Numbered from the stretch's first letter, positions 18,338 through 28,011 are shown. The stretch is 45,629 nt of DNA from Bacteroidota bacterium (GCA_024276745.1 JAJRWN010000078.1:1-45629), one strand, 5' to 3'. The notes: a model not told the origin generated them from the letters alone. Translations and numbers: made by a program.

Positions 18338-19950
18338 TCCTTTATGGTAAACCAAAAAACAGAACCCTTTCCTGATTCTGATTCTACCCACAACCGTCCT
18401 CCGTGTTGCTCTACAATTTTTTTACAGATTGCTAAGCCAATGCCCGTACCCTGATATTCCGATTGATTGTGCAATCTTTTGAATATCTCAAATATTTTTG
18501 TGTGATATAAAGGGTCAATTCCAATCCCATTATCTTTCACCCCAATTTGCCATTCAACGCCTTTTTTTTCTGCTGTTATGCTTATCATCGGTAAAGCATT
18601 TTTGGTTTGAAATTTTATAGCATTTGTTATAAGATTTTGTAATAATTGAAGTATTTGGGTAGGATTAACATCCAGTGCAGGAAGCTTATCGTAGGCAATG
18701 CTTGCCCCGCTTTGTTCAATCATCGGTTTTATGTTTTGCATTACATCGCATATAATATCTTCCAATTCGGTGTTTATGCGTATTTGTTCACTTCTCTGCA
18801 GCCGCGAAATGATTAATAAATCTCTAATCAGATTTTGCATTCTGCTTACCCCGGAGGTTACGTGCTGCATATAAACTTTTGCTTTTTCATCTAATTGAGT
18901 AATGTATTTTTTTTCAAGCAATTGCACAAAACTACCCACCATGCGAAGCGGCTCTTGCAAATCGTGTGAAGCTATATGAGCAAAATCTTTGAGTTCTTTG
19001 TTCCGGATTTCCAGCTCTTGTCTGTTTCGGTCAAGGGTAAGGCTGGTTGTTTTTAAGGCTGTAATATCCGTAAGATTTGCCATGATTAACGAATGATTAT
19101 GAAAATGTATCCGGTTTAAATTTAGATAAGCCCATTTTTTTTGACGCTGTAAATTTGAATAATCCAATTCTCCGAAACGGGTATTTTCTTTACTGTTTCC
19201 AAATATTTTTATCTCTCTAAGAATCTCTTCAGGTAGTTTTATTTTTTTTTGCTTTTGTTGATGCTTGTTTTCAAAAAACCATTCTTCTGCTCTGTCATTC
19301 CATTTAATCAGTTTCAATGTATCCGGTTCAAGCAATATAAATGCATCTGATGCATTCTGAAATATTAACTCTAGTAATTCTTCATTGGCGCTAAGTTTTT
19401 CCATCAATTCAAGTCGTGCACTGGTAATAATATATCCGATAGATACCATGATAATGATAAATAGTGTGAGCACAATTAAATTTGAAAAAGCATCACCGTT
19501 TATCGAAAGGAGGATATTAAAACCGGCAACGACAGCCAGGCCGAAGATAATGATGTGATTGGGCCTGTCGAGCAAAAGGGTTACCGCAAAAACGGCTAGC
19601 ATAAGACCTAAAATTTCATTTTGCGGAAAATGTGTTCTGTATCCGATCCAAAAGCCCCATGATGTAGCCAAAAGTATTAATACAAAATTGGTGATATGGA
19701 GATGTTTTTTAAAAAACTTGATATAATCCGACAGAAAAAAATTTGTCAAAAACACCAAAGATATAATGCCGCTTTCAATGGGTATATCGGGTGTGAAATC
19801 AATGGTATGAAAGAAGTAAATGCTTAAGGCCAATACCAGGAAAGAAATCGCTGCCATGAGTGTAATCATGCGGCCATAACTTTGAAATCCTGCTAAAGGT
19901 AGAAAGTACCGGTTTAAAGATTTGCCGGTATTATTATCATGTATCTCCAT
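18334..19950 (-). CDS. Membrane sensor histidine kinase with PAS-like domain
   Basis: N-terminal TM segments; PAS-like LIFQNASDAFILLEPD; HIASHDLQEPLRMVGSFVQLL H box; NAIKF N box; VKDNGIGIDP, GTGIGLAICKKIVEQHGGRLWVESE. Confidence 0.93.
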   Translation of the reverse strand: MEIHDNNTGKSLNRYFLPLAGFQSYGRMITLMAAISFLVLALSIYFFHTIDFTPDIPIESGIISLVFLTNFFLSDYIKFFKKHLHITNFVLILLATSWGFWIGYRTHFPQNEILGLMLAVFAVTLLLDRPNHIIIFGLAVVAGFNILLSINGDAFSNLIVLTLFIIIMVSIGYIITSARLELMEKLSANEELLELIFQNASDAFILLEPDTLKLIKWNDRAEEWFFENKHQQKQKKIKLPEEILREIKIFGNSKENTRFGELDYSNLQRQKKWAYLNLNRIHFHNHSLIMANLTDITALKTTSLTLDRNRQELEIRNKELKDFAHIASHDLQEPLRMVGSFVQLLEKKYITQLDEKAKVYMQHVTSGVSRMQNLIRDLLIISRLQRSEQIRINTELEDIICDVMQNIKPMIEQSGASIAYDKLPALDVNPTQILQLLQNLITNAIKFQTKNALPMISITAEKKGVEWQIGVKDNGIGIDPLYHTKIFEIFKRLHNQSEYQGTGIGLAICKKIVEQHGGRLWVESESGKGSVFWFTIKD

Positions 19951-19966
19951 TTTATTTGTTAACTAA

Positions 19967-20746
19967 TTAAGATTTTGTTTTGTGCGCTGTGATATCTTGC
20001 ACAATACCCAATACCAAATGGGTTTCATTTTTAATGGTTTTGGGTTTCATTTTTAAGTTAACCCAGGCCGTTGGCCCCGAAACAGTCGGTAAATCCATGC
20101 TTAATTCAAAGCCTTCTTGCATGCTTTGGGCGATATGATCTTTCAATTGAGCGGCCGATTCTGTAGAAAATCTGGATAAAAATTGATCAATTGTTGGTAT
20201 TATTTTCCCCTTTTTATATCCGAATAGCACATAAACTTCATCTGACCAATACATAATTTCCTTGCCTTGTTCATATTCCCAGGTTCCTAAACGTGCCAAC
20301 TCCTGGCCTTCTTCCAGTCTGCGTTTCATGACCGACAGATCGTAGGCAATTGATTTGATTTTTCGATTTTGCTGATGCCGTTCAAGTGCATAAGTTATTG
20401 ACCGGGTTAGTAAATCTGTGTTTAAATCATTTTTAAATAAAAAATCCTGTGCGCCCATTTTCGATGCCCATTTACCTACATCATCATCATCCAATCCGGT
20501 TAATACAATGATGGGCAAGTCTGAAAATTTATCGAGCAAAGTCATGCAGGTTACCAATCCCTGGCTGTCCGGTAAAAATAAATCCAGTAATACTATTTCG
20601 TATGTATTGCTCTCCAAAGTATTGATGGCTTTTCCTAATGAATCAACATGGGAAATTTCACAGGTAAATTCATTGGTATCGGTGAGGTATTCCTGTATCA
20701 GGAGTGCATCTCCGGGATTATCTTCTACCAGCAGAATATTAATCAT
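19967..20746 (-). CDS. Response regulator with receiver and PAS domains
   Basis: ILLVEDNPGDALLIQEYL, IVLLDLFLPDSQG, PIIVLTGLDDD, FLFKNDL; C-terminal PAS (GTWEYEQGKEIMYWSDEVYVLFGY). Confidence 0.9.
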   Translation of the reverse strand: MINILLVEDNPGDALLIQEYLTDTNEFTCEISHVDSLGKAINTLESNTYEIVLLDLFLPDSQGLVTCMTLLDKFSDLPIIVLTGLDDDDVGKWASKMGAQDFLFKNDLNTDLLTRSITYALERHQQNRKIKSIAYDLSVMKRRLEEGQELARLGTWEYEQGKEIMYWSDEVYVLFGYKKGKIIPTIDQFLSRFSTESAAQLKDHIAQSMQEGFELSMDLPTVSGPTAWVNLKMKPKTIKNETHLVLGIVQDITAHKTKS

Positions 20747-20762
20747 AGTTCAGGTATTTTCA

Positions 20763-21251
20763 TTATTTATTGGGCAGCGTAGCAACTTCAAACCAAAACT
20801 TTTCTATTATCCGGACGATTTCGGTGAATTGGTTGAAATCCAACGGTTTGCTTATATAACAATTTGCATGCAGTTTGTAGCATGTTTTTATATCAAAATC
20901 AGCTGTTGATGTGGTTAATACGATGACCGGTATAGTTTTTAAATCATCATCTTCCTTCAATTCTTTCAATACATCAAAACCATTTTTCCCCGGCAGATTT
21001 AAATCTAACAATATTAAATCAGGTCTTACTGCTTTTTCATAAGGTGTTTTATGAAACAAATAGTCTAACGCATCTTCACCTTTTGTACTTACTTGTAAAT
21101 TACATTTAATACCGGCCGTATCTAATGCTTCTTCAACCAATATGATGTCTCCCGGATTGTCCTCCACCAGGAGAATGATGGCAGATCTGTCTTGATACAT
21201 AATAGATTGTTTTTGGCTGTTTCCCGGCCGATGGCTCATTTTAACAGTCAA
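20763..21251 (-). CDS. Single-domain response regulator (Rcp1/CheY-like)
   Basis: ILLVEDNPGDIILVEEAL, DLILLDLNLPGKNGFDVLKELK, IPVIVLTTS, CYISKPLDF. A start nearer MYQDRSA is possible. Confidence 0.9.
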   Translation of the reverse strand: MTVKMSHRPGNSQKQSIMYQDRSAIILLVEDNPGDIILVEEALDTAGIKCNLQVSTKGEDALDYLFHKTPYEKAVRPDLILLDLNLPGKNGFDVLKELKEDDDLKTIPVIVLTTSTADFDIKTCYKLHANCYISKPLDFNQFTEIVRIIEKFWFEVATLPNK

Positions 21252-21306
21252 TCAACTTTTTTAAACGATTATTATTTAATATGGTTGTGCCCCGGTGCAA
21301 TAAATC

Positions 21307-21555
21307 TTAAATACCATATTCTTTTGCAAGAAAAACCCTGACCGGACAATTACAATAATAGCAAGAGCCAAGAAATAATGAAAATTTACAAAATGCAGAA
21401 TTCCTTTCTTTGCATGCTACAAAAGCACTGAGAATGATATCTTCAGCGTTGCATATTTCTTTAAATCCGGTTTCAAAACAGCGAAAGTTTTTGAAACAAG
21501 AGGTATTGTCTTTTAGCTTTTTTAATCTTGGATCCTGGCTGGGTTCCATGTCCAC
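21307..21555 (-). CDS. Small Cys-rich conserved-looking protein at the head of the two-component cluster
   Basis: CFKNFRC...GFKEIC...FVAC...FCKFSLFLGSCYYCNCPVRVFLAKEYG; CAAACATA (minus-strand TAnnTTTG) at 21567-21574 just upstream; ATG also at 21549. Confidence 0.75.
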   Translation of the reverse strand: MDMEPSQDPRLKKLKDNTSCFKNFRCFETGFKEICNAEDIILSAFVACKERNSAFCKFSLFLGSCYYCNCPVRVFLAKEYGI

Positions 21556-21667
21556 TTATTTTATGCCAAACATAGCTGATTATTCAATAGCTTTGAGATG
21601 ACTTTCGTCACCCGTATTATTCTTTTACTTTTGCTTTACAATGCTGCTTACAAATTTTTGTAAACCT

Positions 21668-22432
21668 ATGGATAATAGATTGATAACCAATATCAATTTG
21701 GCAAAATTGCAAGGCAAGAAGCAAATTGCCGTATTAATTGATCCGGACAAATACCGGACTGATAGTATTGAAAAGAACATTGAAATCTGTTTGTCTGCAA
21801 GCGTAGATTTTTTTCTTGTAGGCGGAAGTTTGATTAGTAAAAATTATTTGCCTGAATTAATCCGGCATATTAAATCGCTTACCTCAAAACCGCTTATCCT
21901 TTTTCCGGGCGATATTTATCAAATTGATCCTTCGGCAGATGCTATTTTGTTGTTAAGCCTTATTTCAGGAAGAAATCCCGAATTGTTAATAGGCAATCAT
22001 GTCCGCTCAGCGCCTTTCCTGAAACAGTCAGGTCTTGAAATTATACCAACCGGATATTTGCTTATTGACGGTGGCAAGCATACATCAGCCAACTATATGA
22101 GTCAATCCATTCCAATTCCTTACGATAAAGCTGATATTGCATCGGCAACAGCACTTGCCGGACAAATGCTTGGACATAAAATCATTTATCTTGATGCCGG
22201 AAGCGGAGCTTTGCATCATATTCATCCCGGTATGGTCAAAACGGTCAGCAAAACAGTGGATATACCCCTTTTTGTTGGAGGTGGTATTCGAAAACCCGAA
22301 CAGGCGGCTCAACTGGCCCGGGCAGGTGCAGACGTTATTGTGGTGGGCACTGCCCTGGAACAAAATCCTGCTTTTATTAGCGATTTGGCTCATGCAGTAC
22401 ATGAATCATCATCCATCATACATAGTAAGTAA
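21668..22432 (+). CDS. Geranylgeranylglyceryl phosphate synthase family protein (GGGPS/PcrB-like)
   Basis: AVLIDPDKY, FFLVGGSL, ILFPGD, GRNPELLIGNHV, IPTGYLLIDGGKHTSANYMSQSIPIP, YLDAGSGA, VGGGIRKPEQA, ADVIVVGTALEQ. Start set to MDNRL; TACTTTTG lies at 21626-21633. Confidence 0.92.
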   Translation: MDNRLITNINLAKLQGKKQIAVLIDPDKYRTDSIEKNIEICLSASVDFFLVGGSLISKNYLPELIRHIKSLTSKPLILFPGDIYQIDPSADAILLLSLISGRNPELLIGNHVRSAPFLKQSGLEIIPTGYLLIDGGKHTSANYMSQSIPIPYDKADIASATALAGQMLGHKIIYLDAGSGALHHIHPGMVKTVSKTVDIPLFVGGGIRKPEQAAQLARAGADVIVVGTALEQNPAFISDLAHAVHESSSIIHSK

Positions 22433-22443
22433 ATAGCGGATAA

Positions 22444-23382
22444 GTGAAAGGAAGAATCATCAAAACAACCGGTAGTTGGCAATGGGTTCAGCTCGATAAT
22501 GGAACCATGGTGGAATGCCGGACCCGGGGGAAATTGCGTATGGAAGGCCTGTCAACAACCAATCCGGTTGCCGTTGGCGATTATGTAGAACTTGAATTTG
22601 ACGAAAACCAGTCAAAAGGAAGTATTAAAATTATCCTTCAAAGAAATAATTATATCGTAAGAAAATCACCAAAACAAGGGAAGCAACGGCATGTACTGGC
22701 TGCCAATATTGACCTGGCTGTTTTGATATCTACACTCAAACATCCTGCTGTTAAATATGGCTTTATTGATCGCTTTCTTACCTCTTGCCAGTTATTTCAT
22801 ATCCCCGTGTTGATTGTTGTGAACAAAGAAGACCTGATTAATCATGAACTTAATGACGAATGGCAATTTTTCCAATCCACTTATCAGGCTATTGGGTATC
22901 CCTTGCTACGGATATCTGCATTGAAAAGAACAGGCCTTGAAGCATTGATGAAATATTTGAAAAATAAAACTTGCCTTATTACCGGTAATAGCGGTGTAGG
23001 GAAATCACTATTAATCAACCGGCTTATTCCGGATCTTAATCTCAAAACTGCTCCGCTATCAAAATTTACCGGAAAAGGAAAACATACAACTACTTTTTCA
23101 CAAATGTATCCTTTGCCTGAAGGAGGTTTTTTAATCGATACTCCGGGTATAAAGGAATGGAAATTAAGTGATGTAAAACCCCGCGAACTGGCTCATTATT
23201 TTCCTGAATTCATGCGCTTCATGAAAGATTGTAAATTTCAAGATTGCCAGCATTTGGAAGAACCGGATTGTGCAGTGAAAATAGCCGTGGAAAATACTGA
23301 AATTTCGCCTTTCCGTTATGAACAATATTTAAATATTTACAGAGAATTAAAGGCTGTTAACTATTGGGAATTAGATGATTAA
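22444..23382 (+). CDS. rsgA: Ribosome small subunit-dependent GTPase RsgA
   Basis: Circularly permuted GTPase motifs: NKEDL, GNSGVGKSLLINRLIP, FTGKGKHTTTF, DTPGIKEW, Zn-finger CKFQDCQHLEEPDC. GTG start. Confidence 0.96.
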   Translation: MKGRIIKTTGSWQWVQLDNGTMVECRTRGKLRMEGLSTTNPVAVGDYVELEFDENQSKGSIKIILQRNNYIVRKSPKQGKQRHVLAANIDLAVLISTLKHPAVKYGFIDRFLTSCQLFHIPVLIVVNKEDLINHELNDEWQFFQSTYQAIGYPLLRISALKRTGLEALMKYLKNKTCLITGNSGVGKSLLINRLIPDLNLKTAPLSKFTGKGKHTTTFSQMYPLPEGGFLIDTPGIKEWKLSDVKPRELAHYFPEFMRFMKDCKFQDCQHLEEPDCAVKIAVENTEISPFRYEQYLNIYRELKAVNYWELDD

Positions 23383-23387
23383 ATAAA

Positions 23388-23840
23388 ATGCGTGTAGTTA
23401 TTCAAAGAGTATCGAAAGCTGATGTAAAAGTCGGCCAAAATGAAATTTCAAAAATTGAGAAGGGTTTGCTTATCCTGGTTGGTTTCGAACAAAATGACAG
23501 CGAGGAAGATGTAGATTGGCTGCATACTAAAATTGTGCAATTGCGGATTTTTGATGATGAACAAGGAAGAATGAACAAATGTATTTTGGAAACAGGCATG
23601 GATATTTTACTTATTAGCCAGTTCACGCTTTATGCTTCTACTAAAAAAGGTAACCGGCCATCGTATGCAAAAGCGGCTCCTGCAGCTTACGCTGAAAAAC
23701 TATATACTTATTTTATCAGTCAACTGGAAAAACGGCTAGGTAAAAAAATAAATACGGGTATTTTTGGTGCCAACATGCAAGTAGCTTTGGTAAATGACGG
23801 ACCTGTAACAATTCTTATGGATACAAAAAACAAAGAATAA
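23388..23840 (+). CDS. dtd: D-aminoacyl-tRNA deacylase
   Basis: MRVVIQRVSKADVKV, LLISQFTLYAST, GNRPSYAKAAP, TGIFGANMQVALVNDGPVTILMDT. Confidence 0.97.
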   Translation: MRVVIQRVSKADVKVGQNEISKIEKGLLILVGFEQNDSEEDVDWLHTKIVQLRIFDDEQGRMNKCILETGMDILLISQFTLYASTKKGNRPSYAKAAPAAYAEKLYTYFISQLEKRLGKKINTGIFGANMQVALVNDGPVTILMDTKNKE

Positions 23841-24457
23841 TGGGAAAAATGAAACGTCATTTTGAATTTTGGTTAATTGCTTTTGTACTGTTGTGCTTGT
23901 TTTTACTGTATGGGCGTATGCAATTTGCTACTGCCCTTACGGTTGCCGCTCTTGGCATGTTGGGGCTTTATTACCTGCTTTCCGGAACATTAGTCTTGTT
24001 CGATAATCGCGTCAACCGGTCACTCCGTTTGGCTTATGGCATTGGTTTATGGGCTTTGGGTATGGGTATGGCAGGACTTATTTATACCTTCCATTTTTGG
24101 AAAAACAGCCGTTTTTTACTCATGATAGCCGTTGGATTTTCTATTGCAGTACTGATCCTTTTATTGATAAGCTATTACTTTTTACCTGTTGAAAACAAAT
24201 CCTCAAACGGCCGGCAATATGTTCCAATCCTGTCGCGGCTGCTGATTTATCTGCCTGTATTTTTACTGTTTATTTTTATACCAAACCGTACCTTATATCA
24301 TTATTTCGGTCCTTTCAGAGATAATGATAAATATATCGACCGGCTGATAGATGCACTCGATCATCCCGGGGATAGTACCAAAGCGTATCAACTGGAATTA
24401 ATAGAACAAAAACTTAATGAAGAGCATGACCATACAAGAAACCCAAAATCAAATTGA
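23840..24457 (+). CDS. Hypothetical multi-TM membrane protein
   Basis: Several hydrophobic helices; start overlaps the dtd stop (TAATG). Confidence 0.7.
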   Translation: MGKMKRHFEFWLIAFVLLCLFLLYGRMQFATALTVAALGMLGLYYLLSGTLVLFDNRVNRSLRLAYGIGLWALGMGMAGLIYTFHFWKNSRFLLMIAVGFSIAVLILLLISYYFLPVENKSSNGRQYVPILSRLLIYLPVFLLFIFIPNRTLYHYFGPFRDNDKYIDRLIDALDHPGDSTKAYQLELIEQKLNEEHDHTRNPKSN

Positions 24458-24752
24458 CCACTGGATAAAGAATACCGGCATTCGTTATTTCGATATCATG
24501 ACAAATATGGCCATCCTGAGCGAAGAAGTAGGCGAAGTTGCGCGGGTCATTGCCCGTCAATATGGCGAACAATCGGTCAAGGAAAACGAAAATAATTTGA
24601 ATCTGGCCGATGAATTAGCCGATGTATTATTTGTGGTTTTTTGTATCGCCAATCAATGTAATATTAATTTAAGCGAGGCCATTCAAAATAATCTTAAAAA
24701 GAAAACCCAAAGAGATGCCGGGCGGCATAAGAATAATCCAAAACTATACTAA
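24417..24752 (+). CDS. MazG-like nucleotide pyrophosphohydrolase
   Basis: MAILSEEVGEVARVIARQYGEQS...NLADELADVLFVVFCIANQCNINLSEAI. True start may be the ATG at about 24426. Confidence 0.9.
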   Translation: MKSMTIQETQNQIDHWIKNTGIRYFDIMTNMAILSEEVGEVARVIARQYGEQSVKENENNLNLADELADVLFVVFCIANQCNINLSEAIQNNLKKKTQRDAGRHKNNPKLY

Positions 24753-25466
24753 TCAATTAAGCTTTGTAAAGCGGTCTTTTTGCCAGAAAGGTATTACCGG
24801 TGCCACATCAATGGTGGCACAATACCGGGCATCCGCTTCATTGCCCAAACCGGATAATCTTCTATAATGATCACTCATTTTAAAGGCATCAAGAAGATGA
24901 TTTGAATACTTGTTGAATATAGTTTCGGCCATTAAGGATGCATCGTTTTTAATGGTATAAATGCTTTTAAGTTTCTGGACCAATGCTCCGGCAAATAAGG
25001 TATCTTCAAAACTGGGTTGATTACGCCAACCGGCACAAAGTAATATACTGTCCATCGGTTGCCTGATTATGTATTGAGACAATAGGTTGAAATTCACAAA
25101 TGCTCCGCAAAGTATTTCTGATGCTTGCTGTGCAGCCAAAACCGCCCGGGTTCCATTTGTAGTGCTTAATACCAGGATTTTATTATTCATATTTTTATCC
25201 TGATAGCTCAATGGTGAATTGCCATATTCAAAACCTTTAGCTGTTTTCCCCTGCCTTTCTGCCGCCCGTATATATTCTCCTCCTGCAAACGATTTGGTAT
25301 CCTCAATTTTCTCAAGCGTGATTACAGATTGCATACCATGGTATAAAGCCGAACATATCGTAGAGCTGGCACGCAAAATATCAATGACAATGACCCTTTT
25401 GCCCACACTGGTCTCCCGAGGGAAATGAGCCGGGCTCAGAAAACTTGTTAATTCGGCAGAAGACAT
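24753..25466 (-). CDS. 2-phosphosulfolactate phosphatase family (ComB-like)
   Basis: VIVIDILRASSTICSALYHG, AAERQGKTAKGFEYGNSPLSY, LVLSTTNGTRAVLAAQQA, LLCAGWRNQPSFEDTLFAGAL. Confidence 0.9.
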   Translation of the reverse strand: MSSAELTSFLSPAHFPRETSVGKRVIVIDILRASSTICSALYHGMQSVITLEKIEDTKSFAGGEYIRAAERQGKTAKGFEYGNSPLSYQDKNMNNKILVLSTTNGTRAVLAAQQASEILCGAFVNFNLLSQYIIRQPMDSILLCAGWRNQPSFEDTLFAGALVQKLKSIYTIKNDASLMAETIFNKYSNHLLDAFKMSDHYRRLSGLGNEADARYCATIDVAPVIPFWQKDRFTKLN

Positions 25467-25468
25467 AT

Positions 25469-26563
25469 TCAGGCTTGTTTGTAAAAAGGAGTTTTCTGTA
25501 CGATGGCCTTTAATGCTTTATTTCTGACTTCTATAAAAATTTCACTTCCGGTTTTACTGTGCTCCAAATCAACATATCCCATTCCAATTGCTTTATTCAG
25601 CAATGGAGATTGGGTACCTGAAGTTACCCGGCCGATAACAGATCCGGTATGATTCAATATGCGATAATCATGCCTTGGAATACCCCGGTCAATAAGCTCA
25701 AAACCAATTAATTTTCTTTTTAAACCGGCTTCTTTCTGACGAATGAAAAAATCTTTATTGATAAATTTATTGCCCGGTGCTTTTAGTTTGGTAATCCATC
25801 CCAAACCGGCTTCAAGAGGCGATGTATTTTCATTAATATCATTGCCATAAAGACAAAAACCCATCTCAAGCCGGAGGGTATCCCTGGCTCCGAGTCCTGC
25901 CGGTTCAGTACCGAATGCTTTACCGGCATCAAATATCGCTTCCCAGACCTGTTTAGCATATTTATTAGGAAAATATAATTCAACACCACCCGAACCGGTA
26001 TATCCGGTTGCAGAAATCAATACATTTTCAACACCGGCCAAAGGACCATAAGTGAAATGATAATATTCGATTTCATCCAAAGGAACCCTTGTCAGTTTTT
26101 GTAAAACTTTTATCGCATTAGGCCCTTGTACAGCCAGTTGGGCGATTTGGTCGCTTTCATTTTCTATTTGTGCTCCAACTTGGTTATGTGCCACTATCCA
26201 ATTCCAGTCTTTCTCAATGTTTGAAGCATTTACAACCAACAAATACCTGTCTTTGGCAATAAAATAAACCAGCAAATCGTCAACAATCCCTCCCTGTTCA
26301 TTCGGCAAACAGGAATATTGAGCGGCTCCGGGTTGCAATCGATCAATATCGTTTGTTGTTACATACTGAACAAGATCATGTGCATGCGGACCGCTTACCA
26401 TAAATTCTCCCATATGAGATACATCGAAAACACCCACATTATTGCGAATATTCAAATGCTCTTCTTTAATGCTGCTATAAACAACAGGCATTTTATATCC
26501 GGCAAATTCTACCAATCTTGCTCCAAGTGCTTCGTGTATGGAAAGGAAAGCAGTAGTCTTCAT
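25469..26563 (-). CDS. gcvT: Aminomethyltransferase, glycine cleavage T protein
   Basis: [64 protein letters not shown]. Start at MKTTAFLS. Confidence 0.96.
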   Translation of the reverse strand: MKTTAFLSIHEALGARLVEFAGYKMPVVYSSIKEEHLNIRNNVGVFDVSHMGEFMVSGPHAHDLVQYVTTNDIDRLQPGAAQYSCLPNEQGGIVDDLLVYFIAKDRYLLVVNASNIEKDWNWIVAHNQVGAQIENESDQIAQLAVQGPNAIKVLQKLTRVPLDEIEYYHFTYGPLAGVENVLISATGYTGSGGVELYFPNKYAKQVWEAIFDAGKAFGTEPAGLGARDTLRLEMGFCLYGNDINENTSPLEAGLGWITKLKAPGNKFINKDFFIRQKEAGLKRKLIGFELIDRGIPRHDYRILNHTGSVIGRVTSGTQSPLLNKAIGMGYVDLEHSKTGSEIFIEVRNKALKAIVQKTPFYKQA

Positions 26564-26679
26564 TCTTATCAAGTTTATTTTAGCGGCAAAGCTAATAAAT
26601 ATGTCTCTTCCCGCAGCTAATTAATCACCCTTTAATAGGGAATTTTCATTTACATTTGACAATAAATAAAGCTAATATC

Positions 26680-27615
26680 ATGAAATTAAAAGAGGCGGTA
26701 TCGGTACAAGATATTTGCAATATCATAGTAGCTCAACATAGCGGCCATGGCCGGGAGTTGATTTCAGGTATCAATGAAATTCACAAAGTATCTCCCGGTG
26801 ATCTCACCTTTGTTGATTTCGATAAATACTATGATAAAGCACTGCAATCGGCAGCCAGTGTAATTCTGATTAATAAAAAACTTACTGCCCCCGAGGGAAA
26901 AGTATTGATTTTTACCCAAAACCCTTTTAATGACTATAATAAAATTGTAAAGCACTTTTATAAAAAACAAGTTTCCGCTAAAACCATGAATGGAGTCGTA
27001 GGAGCGAGCTCAATTATTTATCCGGGTGTTTATATCGGGCATGGTGTAAAAATCGGTGAAAATTGTATCGTTTATCCCAATGTTAGTATAATGGATCATA
27101 CAGAAATAGCCAACGGGGTAATTATTCAATCCAATACCGTCATCGGATCAGATGCCTTTTATTATAAAAGAGATAATCAAAAAGTATTTACCCGTATGGA
27201 ATCCTGCGGTAAAGTGATTATCAGAAACAATGTAGAAATAGGTGCAGGCTGCACAATCGACAGGGGAGTATCCGGAGAGACTATCATAGGAGCAGGAACA
27301 AAAATTGATAATTTGGTACATATCGGACATGGCAGCACCATAGGAGAGAATTGTTTGATAGCCGCCCAAACAGGTATTGCCGGAAAAGTAAAAATAGGTA
27401 ATCGTATAATGATATGGGGGCAAGTGGGTATATCAAAAGATCTTGAAATTGGTGACGATGCCATTATCTATGCCCAATCAGGAGTCATTAAATCATTGGA
27501 TGCCGGAAAAACCTATTTCGGATCACCCGTTGGCGAAGCACGGGAAAAAATGAAACAAATGGCCATGCTAAAATATTTACCGGTTTGGTGGGAAACTATT
27601 GTTAAAAAAAGTTGA
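26680..27615 (+). CDS. LpxD-like UDP-3-O-acylglucosamine N-acyltransferase
   Basis: LpxD N-terminal domain (VSPGDLTFVDFDKYYDKAL) and left-handed beta-helix hexapeptides (IGENCIVYPNVSIMDHTEI...IDNLVHIGHGSTIGENCLI). ATG at 26680; the track TTG start at 26656 falls in the TACATTTG promoter motif. Confidence 0.9.
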   Translation: MKLKEAVSVQDICNIIVAQHSGHGRELISGINEIHKVSPGDLTFVDFDKYYDKALQSAASVILINKKLTAPEGKVLIFTQNPFNDYNKIVKHFYKKQVSAKTMNGVVGASSIIYPGVYIGHGVKIGENCIVYPNVSIMDHTEIANGVIIQSNTVIGSDAFYYKRDNQKVFTRMESCGKVIIRNNVEIGAGCTIDRGVSGETIIGAGTKIDNLVHIGHGSTIGENCLIAAQTGIAGKVKIGNRIMIWGQVGISKDLEIGDDAIIYAQSGVIKSLDAGKTYFGSPVGEAREKMKQMAMLKYLPVWWETIVKKS

Positions 27616-27710
27616 TTTATTTCCCCTATATTAATATAGGTGTACTACCGGCTTTAATACAATATTTGTAAAAATGTTGCCTGCATGAAATAATAAACAA
27701 AAAAAAATCC

Positions 27711-27739
27711 TTGATAATTACACGATATTTTTATATTTG
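27711..27739 (+). promoter_or_regulatory. Putative Bacteroidota sigma-ABfr-type promoter (TTG - 18 nt - TAnnTTTG)
   Basis: TTG at 27711-27713 and TATATTTG at 27732-27739; about 265 nt upstream of the 28012 ATG. Confidence 0.55.
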
Positions 27740-28011
27740 CTACTTGACTGTAGGGAAAAAATGAGTTTTTTTTTCGAAAGTCGAGAACATGTTTTATATT
27801 TAACTTCAGAAAAATTATTTTCGAGAAGTTTTTTTTAATACATTTACAGTTCTCAATATAAACCAAAGTCTTTATTGGCTTGGTGTTGTTGGCATAAATA
27901 CCCTTTTTATTATATAGTGGCATTCAAATTTTATTAACTAACAGTTTTACAACAGGCAGGATTTAGTGCTATGTGGTGAAACCCAAATAAACCATTCTAA
28001 ATTTATTTATT

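Noticed and set aside
21410-21601. 63-aa plus-strand ORF antisense to the Cys-rich gene
   Set aside because: No motif, and the opposite strand carries a more protein-like Cys-patterned ORF with a promoter motif.
22085-22436. ORFs 22085-22402 (-) and 22137-22436 (+) overlapping GGGPS
   Set aside because: Alternative-frame shadows of a clearly conserved GGGPS coding sequence.
27654-27923. 89-aa minus-strand ORF in the adhesin leader
   Set aside because: Low-complexity Lys/Asn/Phe-rich translation of AT-rich DNA with no recognisable motif; better explained as untranslated leader.
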